A DNA stretch of 64,000 nucleotides, taken from contig NZ_JASTLB010000001.1 of the NCBI RefSeq assembly GCF_030499535.1, positions 5,394,001-5,458,000 on the forward strand, written 5' to 3'. The notes beneath the pieces were generated by a model. It ran no database searches and was not told the DNA's origin. It saw only the letters and a program-made list of their open reading frames with translations. The translations under genes were made by a program, and so were the position numbers. This document shows, piece by piece, positions 27,318 to 35,825 of this stretch. Source of the stretch: Streptomyces sp. TG1A-8. GTDB lineage: Bacteria; Actinomycetota; Actinomycetes; Streptomycetales; Streptomycetaceae. Within the stretch, counting starts at the first letter, position 1. The number at the start of each line of letters is the position of its first letter.

Positions 27318-29047
27318 ACGCCCCCCGCAAGAACCCCGAGGACCTGCGCAGCCACCAGTGGTACGGCACCGGGGGACTGCGCTCCTTCAGCCACCGCGCC
27401 CGCACCCGCCAGCTCGGCTACCTCCCCGAGGAACACCTCGGCAAGCCCGTCGTCGCCGTCCTCAACACCTGGTCCGACATCAACCCCTGCCACGTCCACC
27501 TGCGCGAGCGCGCCCAGGCCGTCAAGCGCGGGGTGTGGCAGGCGGGCGGCTTCCCGCTGGAGTTCCCGGTCTCCACCCTCAGCGAGACCTTCCAGAAGCC
27601 GACCCCCATGCTCTACCGCAACATGCTCGCCATGGAGACCGAGGAACTGCTGCGGTCCTACCCCGTCGACGGCGCGGTCCTCATGGGCGGCTGCGACAAG
27701 ACCACCCCCGCCCTGCTCATGGGCGCCGCCTCCGCGGACCTGCCCGCCGTCTTCGTGCCGGCCGGGCCCATGCTCCCCGGTCACTGGCGCGGCGAGGTCC
27801 TCGGTTCCGGCACCGACATGTGGAAGTACTGGGACGACAGGCGGGCCGGACTCGTCGGCGACTGCGAGATGGCCGAACTGGAGAGCGGCCTGGCCCGCTC
27901 GCCCGGCCACTGCATGACCATGGGGACGGCCTCCACGCTGACGGCCGCCGCGGAGGCCCTCGGCGTGACCGTGCCGGGCGCCTCCAGCATCCCGGCGGTG
28001 GACTCCGGACACGACCGCATGGCGGCCCGGGCGGGCCTGGCGGCCGTCGAACTGGTGCACCGGGACCGGACGCTGAGCCGGATCCTGACCCGGGAGGCCT
28101 TCGAGGACGCCGTCACCACCGTCCTCGGCCTCGGCGGCTCCACCAACGCCGTGATCCACCTGATCGCCATGGCGGGCCGGGCCGGGGTGCGGCTCACCCT
28201 GGACGACTTCGACCGCATCGCCCGCACGGTCCCGGTCCTCGCCAACGTCCGCCCCGGCGGGCAGCGGTACCTGATGGAGGACTTCCACTTCGCGGGCGGC
28301 CTGCCCGGCTTCCTCTCCCGGATACCCGACCTGCTCCACCTCGACCGGCCGACGGTCACGCACGACACCCTGCGCGAGCAGCTCGCCGGGGCGCGGGTCC
28401 ACGACGACGACGTGATCCGGCCCCGCGACAACCCGGTCGCCCCCGAGGGCGGGGTCGCCGTCCTGCGCGGCAACCTCTGCCCGGACGGCGCCGTCATCAA
28501 GCACATCGCCGCCGAGCCCCGCCTGCTCCGGCACACCGGCCCCGCGGTCGTCTTCGACGACTACCGGACGATGCAGCGCACCATCGACGACCCGTCCCTG
28601 GGCATCACCGCCGACAGCGTGCTCGTGCTGCGCAACGCCGGCCCGAAGGGCGGCCCCGGCATGCCCGAGTACGGCATGCTCCCGCTCCCCGGCCACCTGC
28701 TCAAGCAGGGCGTGCGGGACATGGTGCGGATCTCCGACGCCCGGATGAGCGGCACGAGTTACGGCGCCTGCGTGCTGCACGTGGCACCGGAGTCGTACGT
28801 CGGCGGGCCGCTGGCCCTGGTGCGCACCGGGGACCTGATCACCCTGGACGTCGCGGCGCGCACCCTGTGCCTGCGCGTGGACGAGGAGGAGCTGGCGCGC
28901 AGGCGGGCCGCGTGGACGCCGCCGCCCGCGCGCTACGAGCGCGGCTACGGCGCGCTCTACAGCGAACAGATCACCCAGGCCGACACCGGCTGCGACTTCG
29001 AGTTCCTGGCCCGCCCCGGCCACGTGCCGGACCCCTACGCAGGCTGA
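27314..29047 (+). CDS. IlvD/Edd-family sugar-acid dehydratase (L-arabinonate dehydratase-like)
   Basis: The enzyme has 577 residues. It opens with RSHQWYGTGGLRSFSHRART, close to the pattern of pentonate dehydratases rather than branched-chain IlvD. Cluster-binding cysteines are in DINPCHVH, GGCDKTTPALLMG and SPGHCMTMGT. DARMSGTSYGACVLHVAPES is the conserved C-terminal block. It should dehydrate an aldonic acid to a 2-keto-3-deoxy acid using an Fe-S cluster. The GTG start overlaps the preceding stop. The genes after it are a broken transporter set. Confidence 0.85.
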   Translation: MNAPRKNPEDLRSHQWYGTGGLRSFSHRARTRQLGYLPEEHLGKPVVAVLNTWSDINPCHVHLRERAQAVKRGVWQAGGFPLEFPVSTLSETFQKPTPMLYRNMLAMETEELLRSYPVDGAVLMGGCDKTTPALLMGAASADLPAVFVPAGPMLPGHWRGEVLGSGTDMWKYWDDRRAGLVGDCEMAELESGLARSPGHCMTMGTASTLTAAAEALGVTVPGASSIPAVDSGHDRMAARAGLAAVELVHRDRTLSRILTREAFEDAVTTVLGLGGSTNAVIHLIAMAGRAGVRLTLDDFDRIARTVPVLANVRPGGQRYLMEDFHFAGGLPGFLSRIPDLLHLDRPTVTHDTLREQLAGARVHDDDVIRPRDNPVAPEGGVAVLRGNLCPDGAVIKHIAAEPRLLRHTGPAVVFDDYRTMQRTIDDPSLGITADSVLVLRNAGPKGGPGMPEYGMLPLPGHLLKQGVRDMVRISDARMSGTSYGACVLHVAPESYVGGPLALVRTGDLITLDVAARTLCLRVDEEELARRRAAWTPPPARYERGYGALYSEQITQADTGCDFEFLARPGHVPDPYAG

Positions 29048-29070
29048 TCCCCCGCGCCCCCGAGCGCGCG

Positions 29071-29927
29071 GTGTCCGTGCCCGCCCGTCCGCGCGGGCGG
29101 CGCCGCACCCGGGACCAGGTCCCGCTGCGGTACCTCCACGTCCCTTTGGGGATCTACCTGCTGTTCACCCTCGTCCCCTTCTACTGGATTTCTACTGGAT
29201 CCTGCTCTTCGCGCTGCGCCCGGCCGGTTCCACCTCGCTCGTGCCCTGGCCGGCGACCTGCGACCACTTCCGCAAGGTGTGGACCGAGCGCAGCTTCGCC
29301 ACCTACTTCGCCAACAGCGTCTGCGTCGGCGTCGCCACCCTGGTGCTGACCACGGTCGTCGCACTGGCCGGCGGCTACGCGCTCGCCCGGTTCGACTTCA
29401 CGGCCAGGCGCGGCTTCGTGCTGGCCCTGCTGTGCTCCCAGTTCGTGCCGGGCGCGCTGCTGCTGGTGCCGCTGTTCCAGGTCTTCGCCGGGCTCCGGAT
29501 GATCAACTCGCTGGGCAGCGTCGTCCTCGCCGAGACCGTCTTCCCGCTGCCGCTGCCGATGATCCTGATCAGCGGGTTCATCCGGAACGTGCCGTACTCC
29601 CTGGAGGAGGCCGCCTGGGTGGACGGCTGCAACCGGCTGACCGCCTTCCGGGCCGTCGTGCTGCCGCTGCTGCGGCCCGGGCTCATCGCCGTCGGCTCCT
29701 TCGCCTTCGTGCACGCCTGGAACCACTTCCTGTTCGCCCTGATGTTCCTGTCCGACCGGAGCAAGCAGACCATCCCGGTCGGCCTGAACACCCTGATGAG
29801 CGCGGACAGCGTCGACCTGGGCGCCCTGGCCGCGGGCGGCGTCGTCGCCGCCCCCGTGGTCGTCGTGTTCGCCTTCATCCAGAAGTGGCTGATCACCGGC
29901 TTCAGCGCGGGGGCGGTGAAGGGATGA
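29071..29927 (+). pseudogene. Sugar ABC transporter permease, disrupted by an 11-bp tandem duplication
   Basis: The first part from GTG 29071 encodes a permease N-terminus (PLRYLHVPLGIYLLFTLVPF, then YWI) and ends where TTCTACTGGAT is repeated in tandem (29179-29189 and 29190-29200). Eleven bases shift the frame. From the second copy the other frame continues YWILLFALRPAG and then a complete MalG-type permease with membrane helices and the EAA loop EEAAWVDGCNRLTAFRAVVL, to a stop at 29927. Removing one copy restores one reading frame of about 280 codons. The stop overlaps the next, also broken, gene. Confidence 0.85.
29179..29200 (+). repeat. Perfect 11-bp tandem duplication (TTCTACTGGAT) inside the permease gene
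   Basis: The two copies are adjacent and identical. The frame before copy 1 and the frame after copy 2 both encode permease sequence, so the duplication is the lesion. Confidence 0.9.
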
Positions 29928-30290
29928 CCGCGACACCGCTGCCGGTCGTGCTCGTCGGCGCGCGCGGCCACGGCCGCCGGCACCTGGACAACATCCGCCG
30001 GCTCCGGGAAGAGGGCCTGCTCCGCCTGGCGGGCATCTGCGAACTGACCCCGCCGACCGGCGAGGAGATCCCCGACGGGCTCGGCGTCCCCGAGTAGTCC
30101 ACCGACCTCGGGGCGCTCCTGGACTCCACCGGCGCCCGGATCGCCGTCATCTGCACACCGATCCCGACCCACACCGACCTCGCCCTGACCGCCGCCGCGC
30201 GCGGGGTGCACCTGCTGCTGGAGAAACCGCCCGCGCCCTCCTACGCCGCGTACCGGCGCATGGCCGGCAAGGTCGCCGAGGCCGGGCCAC
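29924..30290 (+). pseudogene. Gfo/Idh/MocA-family oxidoreductase, N-terminal remnant with nonsense codon
   Basis: The frame opens with an NAD-binding start (VVLVGARGHGRRHLDNIRRL) and reaches a TAG at 30095-30097. Beyond it the same frame stays convincing (STDLGALLDSTGARIAVICT, PIPTHTDLALTAAARGVHLL, LEKPPAPSYAAYRRMAGKVA), with the family EKP motif. Coding similarity stops near 30285, where a substrate-binding-protein fragment begins in another frame. So the gene has both a premature stop and a missing C-terminal two thirds. Confidence 0.85.
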
Positions 30291-30773
30291 AACCTCGGGT
30301 CCCGCACCGACCACGAGAAGGCGCTCAGGGGCAGGTTCCGGGGCATCCCCAACCCGACGCTGGACGGCGGGAGGCGGGTGCAGGTGTCCAACCCCGTCGA
30401 CGGACTGGCCCTGTTCAGGTCCGGCCGGAACGAGGCGGCGGCCTGGAAGTTCATCGAGTTCGCCGCGTCCCACGAGGCCAACAGCGAGTGGAACGAGACG
30501 GCGGGGCAGGTGCCGGCCAACACGCGGGCGGCACGGGACGCGTGGGTGCGGGCGTCGGAGCCGACGAAGCTGGCGGCCGAGGCGCTGAACGGGTCCAGGA
30601 CGAAGATCGTGCAGCTCCCGTACTACCTGCCCGACTGGAACACCCTCTCCAAGGCGGGCAACGAGCCGAACTTCCAGAAGGTGCTGCTCGGGAGGCTGAG
30701 CGCGAAGGACTTCCCGGACACGCTGGCCGGCGAGCTGAACAAGGCGCAGGCGGAATGGCGGAGGAACCACTGA
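30285..30773 (+). pseudogene. Sugar ABC transporter substrate-binding protein, C-terminal remnant
   Basis: The frame beginning GHNLGSRTDHEKALRGRF and running through GLALFRSGRNEAAAWKFIEF, NSEWNETAGQVPANTRAARD and FPDTLAGELNKAQAEWRRNH is the last 160 or so residues of a family 1 sugar-binding protein. The N-terminal half, including any lipoprotein signal, is absent. The join to the oxidoreductase remnant at about 30281-30290 looks like a deletion junction. A strong hairpin follows the stop. Confidence 0.8.
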
Positions 30774-30817
30774 GGCGGACCGGCACGGCGCCGGCCCCGC
30801 CGGCCCCTCGGACGTCG

Positions 30818-30865
30818 CCGGCACCGTCACCGGCCCGCCGCCGGCCGGGCCGGTGACGGTGCCGG
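30818..30865 (+). terminator. Perfect 20-bp stem terminator after the binding-protein remnant
   Basis: 30818-30837 pairs with 30846-30865 without mismatch around an 8-base loop. Confidence 0.8.
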
Positions 30866-30996
30866 GGGAGGCGCGCCCCGGGGACCGGGCCCCGGGGACG
30901 GAGGCCGGTGCCCGCCCTCCCCCGTGCGGTGATGGCTTGATATCGATCGGGCAACGGGTCTCGCGCTCACCCGGATGACGCGCGTAGAAACCTGTC

Positions 30997-31794
30997 ATGC
31001 ATAAAACATTGCGGATCGCGGCGGTCACCGCCGCCTGTGCCCTCGCCGGCGGCGCCCTGTACGGGGCCGGCGCGGCCACCGCCGGGCAGTCGACGGCGAA
31101 CTCGACCCACGAGCCCTACAACATCGGGCTCCTGACGCAGGACATCGACGCCTACTACGGCACCACCACCGACGGCAACGGCGTGTACCAGGCGTCCCCC
31201 GACAGCCCGTACGCCAAGGACCTGGCACGGATCGACGCCGACGCCGAGCGCTACATCGACCGGGCCGCCCGCACCGCGCGCCACCACGGCGAGAAGCCGG
31301 CCGTCGTCTTCGACATCGACGACACGCTGCTGCTCAGCCTGGACTACGAGAAGCGCAACAACTACGGCTACAACGGCGCCACGTGGGCCGACTACGTGAA
31401 CCGGGCCGACCGCCCGGCCGTCTTCGGCAGCCCCCAACTGGTGAACTACGCCGAGTCCAAGGGCGTCGAGGTCTTCTACAACTCCGGTCTGAGCGAGGCC
31501 CAGCGCACCGCCGCCGTGGAGAACCTGAAGAAGGTCGGCGCCGACGTGAACCTCGACACCGGCCACATGTTCCTCAAGGACAAGGAACACCCGCCGGCCT
31601 ATCTGGGCGAGTGCGCCGCCCCGGGCGCCTGGACCTGCACGACCGTGCAGTTCAAGGCCGGTACCCGCAAGCACATCGAGGACGACCTCGGCTACGAGAT
31701 CGTCGCCAACTTCGGCGACCAGTACTCGGACCTGGACGGCGGCCACGCCGACCGCACCTACAAGCTGCCGAACCCGACGTACTTCGTGTCCTGA
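30997..31794 (+). CDS. Secreted HAD-superfamily acid phosphatase
   Basis: The 265-residue protein has an N-terminal signal peptide (TLRIAAVTAACALAGGALYG) and a HAD domain whose first motif is VVFDIDDTLLL (catalytic Asp at about 106 and 108). NSGLSEAQRTAAVENLKKVG follows, and GDQYSDLDGG forms the last acidic motif. It belongs to the acid phosphatase class B-like group and should hydrolyse phosphomonoesters outside the cell. Unlike phoX it has no clear PHO-box-like repeat upstream. It stands alone between two terminators. Confidence 0.87.
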   Translation: MHKTLRIAAVTAACALAGGALYGAGAATAGQSTANSTHEPYNIGLLTQDIDAYYGTTTDGNGVYQASPDSPYAKDLARIDADAERYIDRAARTARHHGEKPAVVFDIDDTLLLSLDYEKRNNYGYNGATWADYVNRADRPAVFGSPQLVNYAESKGVEVFYNSGLSEAQRTAAVENLKKVGADVNLDTGHMFLKDKEHPPAYLGECAAPGAWTCTTVQFKAGTRKHIEDDLGYEIVANFGDQYSDLDGGHADRTYKLPNPTYFVS

Positions 31795-31821
31795 CCGGCC
31801 GCCCGGCCGCGGGGGGCGCAG

Positions 31822-31861
31822 GGGTGCGGGGAAGGGGGCGAGCAGCCCTCCCCCCGCACCC
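31822..31861. terminator. Hairpin after the HAD phosphatase
   Basis: GGGTGCGGGG (31822-31831) pairs with CCCCGCACCC (31852-31861). It separates the phosphatase from the convergent sigma-factor remnant. Confidence 0.6.
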
Positions 31862-32153
31862 GCGCTCCCGCGGGGCGACCAGCACGGCGCGGCCCGGCGG
31901 CGCTCGCGCACCGCGCCGCGGATCCGGGTCCGGGCAGGTTGGCCACCACGCCCCGGACGCGGGCCGGCGGGTGGCCGGCCGCGCGCACCCGGTCCCAGCG
32001 GTGCCACAGCGCCAGCAGGGCGTCCGCGACCAGGCCGTCGGCGGCGTCCGGCCCGCCGGTCAGCAGGCGGGCGAGACGGGACAGTTCGGCGTGGTGCCGC
32101 TCGAAGAAGGCGTGGAACTCCGCGGAGGCGGCGTCGTCGGCGACCGTGCCCAC
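31862..32153 (-). pseudogene. ECF-type (SigE-family) sigma factor remnant, frameshifted and truncated
   Basis: From a GTG at 32153 (after GAAGAGG) the sequence reads SAEFHAFFERHHAELSRLAR, GPDAADGLVADALLALWHRW and ARVRGVVANL, a good sigma region 2 of about 75 residues. At 31931-31937 one base is missing (CTG-CCC where CTG-GCCC would be expected). In the next frame ARTRIRGAVRERRRAAPCWS follows naturally. Similarity then ends at about 31862, so region 4, needed for -35 recognition, is gone. The fragment is unlikely to be functional. Confidence 0.75.
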
Positions 32154-32401
32154 GGGGACCTCTTCTCGGTACGACCTGCGCATGTCATGTCGGCGACAGG
32201 CGCCGTACGGGGTTGCGGACAGCGTATGGCCCGCCGAACCGCCGCACCACGAGCGGGCCCGATCCCGTCGCACGGACAACCCGAAAGCGGCGTGACGGGG
32301 GAACGATCCGGCCGCCACCCGCACCGCCGGCCCCGCGCTCCTCGGGGTGAAGTGGGCGGGCCGGAGTGGACCGGTCCCGCGAGGGGGCGCCCGCCCTCCG
32401 C

Positions 32402-33175
32402 TCAGAGCCGGCGGGTCGCCAGGGTCAGCCGGTCCCTCGCGTCGAACAGCGCGTCCTTGATCATCTGTTCGTGGGCCGGGGTCAGCCGGGCCACCGGGAC
32501 CGAGCAGCTGACGGCGTCGCGGGCCGGGGTGCGGTAGGGGATCGCGATGCCGAAGCAGCGCAGGCCCAGCGTGTTCTCCTCGCGGTCCACGGCGAAGCCC
32601 TGCTCGCGGACCTGGTGCAGTTCCCCGATCAGCTCCTCCCGGTCGGTGATCGTGTGCTCGGTGAGCGCGGGCAGCGTCTCCGGGAGCAGCTTGCGCACCT
32701 GCTCGTCGGTGTGGGTCGCGAGCAGCGCCTTGCCGAGGGAGGTGGAGTGCGCGGGCAGCCGGCGGCCGACCCGGGTGAAGGGCCGCAGGTAGTGCTGCGA
32801 CTGGCGGGTGGCCAGGTAGACCACGTTCGTGCCGTCGAGCCGGGCCAGGTGGATCGTCTCCGTGGTGTCGTCGGAGAGCCGGTCCAGGGTCGGGCGGGCC
32901 GCGGCCACCACCTCGTCGCCGTCGATGTAGGAGGTGCCGACCAGCAGGGCCCGCACCCCGATGCCGTACCGCGTGCCCGTGGCGTCCGTCTCCACCCAGC
33001 CCAGCTCCACCAGCGTGCGCAGCAGCATGTACAGGCTGGACTTGGGGTACCCCACGGCCTCCTGGACGGCCGCGAGGGAGTGCATACCGGGTCGGCCGGC
33101 GAAGTACTCGAGCAATTCCACGGTCCGCACCGCGGACTTGACCTGCGCCCCGCCGCCTGTCTCGCCTGCCGACAT
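32402..33175 (-). CDS. IclR-family transcriptional regulator
   Basis: The 257-residue protein has an N-terminal winged helix (VKSAVRTVELLEYFAGRPGM, AVGYPKSSLYMLLRTLVELG) and the C-terminal IclR effector domain (RLPAHSTSLGKALLA, FAVDREENTLGLRCFGIAIP). It is divergent from the aldehyde dehydrogenase gene and probably controls both through the dyad at 33240-33257. The likely effector is a sugar-acid or keto-acid intermediate. Confidence 0.9.
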   Translation of the reverse strand: MSAGETGGGAQVKSAVRTVELLEYFAGRPGMHSLAAVQEAVGYPKSSLYMLLRTLVELGWVETDATGTRYGIGVRALLVGTSYIDGDEVVAAARPTLDRLSDDTTETIHLARLDGTNVVYLATRQSQHYLRPFTRVGRRLPAHSTSLGKALLATHTDEQVRKLLPETLPALTEHTITDREELIGELHQVREQGFAVDREENTLGLRCFGIAIPYRTPARDAVSCSVPVARLTPAHEQMIKDALFDARDRLTLATRRL

Positions 33176-33239
33176 CGCCCTTGACCCCTTCGTTGGACGG
33201 GAAATAGTCTCCGAGCAGCATATTCATCATCAGAGACGG

Positions 33240-33257
33240 CGTTCAGTATATCGAACG
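33240..33257. promoter_or_regulatory. Candidate IclR operator CGTTC-N8-GAACG
   Basis: The near-palindrome has 5-bp arms and an AT-rich centre (AGTATATC), and lies between the divergent IclR and aldehyde dehydrogenase genes, 47-64 bases upstream of the dehydrogenase start. Its form suits IclR-type regulators. Confidence 0.5.
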
Positions 33258-33303
33258 CGACTGATGGGTGACCTGGAAAGCGCCTCAACTGGAGGGACCC
33301 GCG

Positions 33304-34833
33304 GTGGCAGCAGCACCAGTCTGGAGTGTCGACCCGCGCACCGGGAAGCAGCGGGAACAGGTCGCGGTCGAGGCCACGGCCCAGGAGGTGGACGAGGTCG
33401 TCACGGCGGCGCACGCCGTGCGCGGCGCCCTCGCCGACCGCGCGGTCCGCGCCGCCTTCCTGCGCTCGGCCGCCGCCGGCCTGGACGCGGCCGGGGAACA
33501 GCTGATCGAGGTGGCCGACGCCGAGTCCGCGCTCGGCCCGGTCCGGCTGAGCGGCGAACTCGCCCGCACGACCTACCAGTTGCGGGCCTTCGCCGACATC
33601 GTCGACGAGGGCGCCTTCCTGGACGTCGTCATCGACCACCCCGACGACACCGCCACCCCGCCCGTCCCGGACCTGCGCCGCTACAAGGTCCCGCTGGGCG
33701 TCGTGGCCGTCTACTCCGCCTCCAACTTCCCCTTCGCCTTCTCCGTCGCCGGCGGTGACACCGCGAGCGCGCTGGCCGCGGGCTGCCCGGTGGTCGTCAA
33801 GGCGCACCCCGACCACCCGGCCCTGTCCGAACTGGTCGCCCGGGTGCTGCGCCGGGCCGCCGCCGGGCACGGCGTACCCGAAGGCGTCGTCGGCCTGGTG
33901 CACGGCTTCGAGGCGGGCGTGGAACTGATCGAGCACCCGCTGGTCGCCGCCGCGGGCTTCACCGGTTCCGTGCGCGGCGGACGCGCCCTGTTCGACGCCG
34001 CCGCCGCCCGTCCGGTGCCCATCCCGTTCCACGGCGAGCTGGGCTCGCTGAACCCGGTCGTGGTCACGGAGGCCGCGGCGGCCGAGCGCGGCGGGGCCAT
34101 CGGCTCCGGGCTCGCCGGGTCCATGACCCTGGGCGTCGGCCAGTTCTGCGTGAAGCCCGGACTGGTGCTGGTGCCCTCCGGCGCGGCCGGCGACCAGGTG
34201 GTGAAGTCCCTCACCGACGCCGTCAGCGACACCGACCCGGGCGTCCTCCTCGACCACCGCATGCGGGACAACTTCCTCGCGGGCGTCGCCGAGCGCGCGG
34301 AACTGCCCGAGGTGGGGTCGCCGGTCACGCCGGGCGCGGGCGGCGAGCACACGGTCAGCGCGGGCTTCCTCACCGTGGCGGCGGACAGGCTGACCGAGCG
34401 GGGGGCGCACGACCTGCTGCTGGAGGAGTGCTTCGGACCCGTCACCGTGGTGGTCCGCTACGCGGACGAGGCCGAGGCCACGGCGGTGCTGCGCCGGCTG
34501 CCGGGCAATCTCACGGCGACCGTCCACCTGTCCTCGCGGGAGGCCGCCGGGCAGGGCCGGGGCGCGGAGATCCTGGCCGAGCTGACGCCGCTGGCGGGAC
34601 GCGTGCTGGTCAACGGATGGCCGACGGGCGTGGCCGTGGCGCCGGCCCAGCACCACGGCGGCCCGTACCCCGCGACCACCTCCACGGCCACCTCCGTGGG
34701 CGGCACGGCCATCGAGCGGTGGCTGCGGCCGGTCGTCTACCAGAACGCGCCCGAGGCGCTGCTGCCGCCCGAGCTGAGGGACGGCAACCCGCTGGGCCTT
34801 CCCCGGCGCTTCAACGGGGTGCTGGAGCGGTAG
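33304..34833 (+). CDS. Aldehyde dehydrogenase, probable 2-oxoglutarate semialdehyde dehydrogenase
   Basis: The 509-residue ALDH-superfamily enzyme has the block YSASNFPFAFSVAGGDTASA then GCPVVVKAHPDHP, characteristic of 2-oxoglutarate semialdehyde dehydrogenases. The catalytic Cys is in GVGQFCVKPG and the general-base Glu in FHGELGSLNP. It would oxidise 2-oxoglutarate semialdehyde to 2-oxoglutarate, the common end of the uronate and pentonate routes encoded at 21.6-29 kb. The GTG at 33304 has a GGAGGG ribosome site. Cofactor preference (NAD or NADP) cannot be read here. Confidence 0.85.
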   Translation: MAAAPVWSVDPRTGKQREQVAVEATAQEVDEVVTAAHAVRGALADRAVRAAFLRSAAAGLDAAGEQLIEVADAESALGPVRLSGELARTTYQLRAFADIVDEGAFLDVVIDHPDDTATPPVPDLRRYKVPLGVVAVYSASNFPFAFSVAGGDTASALAAGCPVVVKAHPDHPALSELVARVLRRAAAGHGVPEGVVGLVHGFEAGVELIEHPLVAAAGFTGSVRGGRALFDAAAARPVPIPFHGELGSLNPVVVTEAAAAERGGAIGSGLAGSMTLGVGQFCVKPGLVLVPSGAAGDQVVKSLTDAVSDTDPGVLLDHRMRDNFLAGVAERAELPEVGSPVTPGAGGEHTVSAGFLTVAADRLTERGAHDLLLEECFGPVTVVVRYADEAEATAVLRRLPGNLTATVHLSSREAAGQGRGAEILAELTPLAGRVLVNGWPTGVAVAPAQHHGGPYPATTSTATSVGGTAIERWLRPVVYQNAPEALLPPELRDGNPLGLPRRFNGVLER

Positions 34834-34834
34834 C

Positions 34835-34873
34835 GGGCGCGGCGGCGGGCCGCGCCGGGCGGCCGCCGCGCCC
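34835..34873 (+). terminator. Hairpin after the aldehyde dehydrogenase
   Basis: GGGCGCGGCGGC (34835-34846) pairs perfectly with GCCGCCGCGCCC (34862-34873). Confidence 0.6.
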
Positions 34874-35011
34874 AGGGACCGGGCGGCCGGGGCACGTCCC
34901 CGCCCCCCGTACCCGCGCTTCGCGGGCCCGGGGAATCAACCCGGCTGCTTGAACGTTCACGCACCGGGCGGAGGGGGTCTCCGCGCCGCCGTGACCTGGA
35001 GAGCCGAAGAC

Positions 35012-35728
35012 ATGCGCGTGGAGATCTGGAGCGACATCGCCTGCCCCTGGTGCTACGTGGGCAAGGCCCGCTTCGACAAGGCGCTGGCCGCCTTCCCGCA
35101 CCGCGACCGGGTCGAAGTGGTGCACCGCTCCTTCGAACTGGACCCGGACCGCCCGAAGGGCGAGGTCGAACCCGTGCTCACCATGCTCACCCGCAAGTAC
35201 GGCATGAGCGAGGAACAGGCCCGGGCCGGCGAGGACGGCCTGGGCGCGCAGGCCGCCGCCGAGGGCCTGGCCTACCGCACCCGCGGCCGCGACCACGGCA
35301 ACACCTTCGACCTGCACCGCCTGCTGCACCTCGCCAAGGAGCACGGCCGGCAGGACGAACTGCTCGCCCTCCTGTACCGGGCCAACTTCGCCGAGGAGCG
35401 CTCGCTGTTCACCGGGGGCGACGAACGCCTCGTGGCGCTGGCCGTCGAGGCCGGCCTGGACGCCGGGGCCGCCCGCGCGGTGCTCGCCGACCCCGACGCG
35501 TACGCCGACGCGGTGCGCGCCGACGAGCGCGAGGCCGCCCGGCTCGGCGCGAACGGCGTCCCCTTCTTCGTCCTCGACCGCACCTACGGCGTCTCCGGCA
35601 CCCAGCCCGTCGGCGTCTTCGCCCAGGCGCTGGCCCGGGCCTGGGAGGAGCGGCCGTCGCCCGAACCGGTCGGTCGAGCCGGTGCCGAGGCGTGCGGCCC
35701 CGACGGCTGCGCGGTGCCGCGGCACTGA
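35012..35728 (+). CDS. DsbA-family (FrnE-like) thiol oxidoreductase, cytoplasmic
   Basis: The 238-residue protein has a thioredoxin-fold CPWC active site at residues 11-14 (WSDIACPWCYVGKARF), an inserted helical domain (GRDHGNTFDLHRLLHLAKEH) and the cis-proline loop NGVPFFVLDRTYGVSG. No signal peptide is present, consistent with the FrnE-like cytoplasmic branch. A short extra C-terminal tail contains CGPDGC. GGAGAG precedes the ATG at 35012. Confidence 0.88.
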   Translation: MRVEIWSDIACPWCYVGKARFDKALAAFPHRDRVEVVHRSFELDPDRPKGEVEPVLTMLTRKYGMSEEQARAGEDGLGAQAAAEGLAYRTRGRDHGNTFDLHRLLHLAKEHGRQDELLALLYRANFAEERSLFTGGDERLVALAVEAGLDAGAARAVLADPDAYADAVRADEREAARLGANGVPFFVLDRTYGVSGTQPVGVFAQALARAWEERPSPEPVGRAGAEACGPDGCAVPRH

Positions 35729-35825
35729 GGAACCGCAGGCCGGCGCCGATGTATAAGGCTTCCTGGGGGAAACCACGCGAGAAAGTGTGATGGACGGGAC
35801 ACGCCCCGGACCGCACAGTGGTCCC

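Noticed and set aside
29041..30780. Transposon or integrase insertion as the cause of the transporter damage
   Set aside because: No transposase sequence, terminal inverted repeats or target duplications are present; the lesions are a short duplication, a nonsense codon and a deletion.
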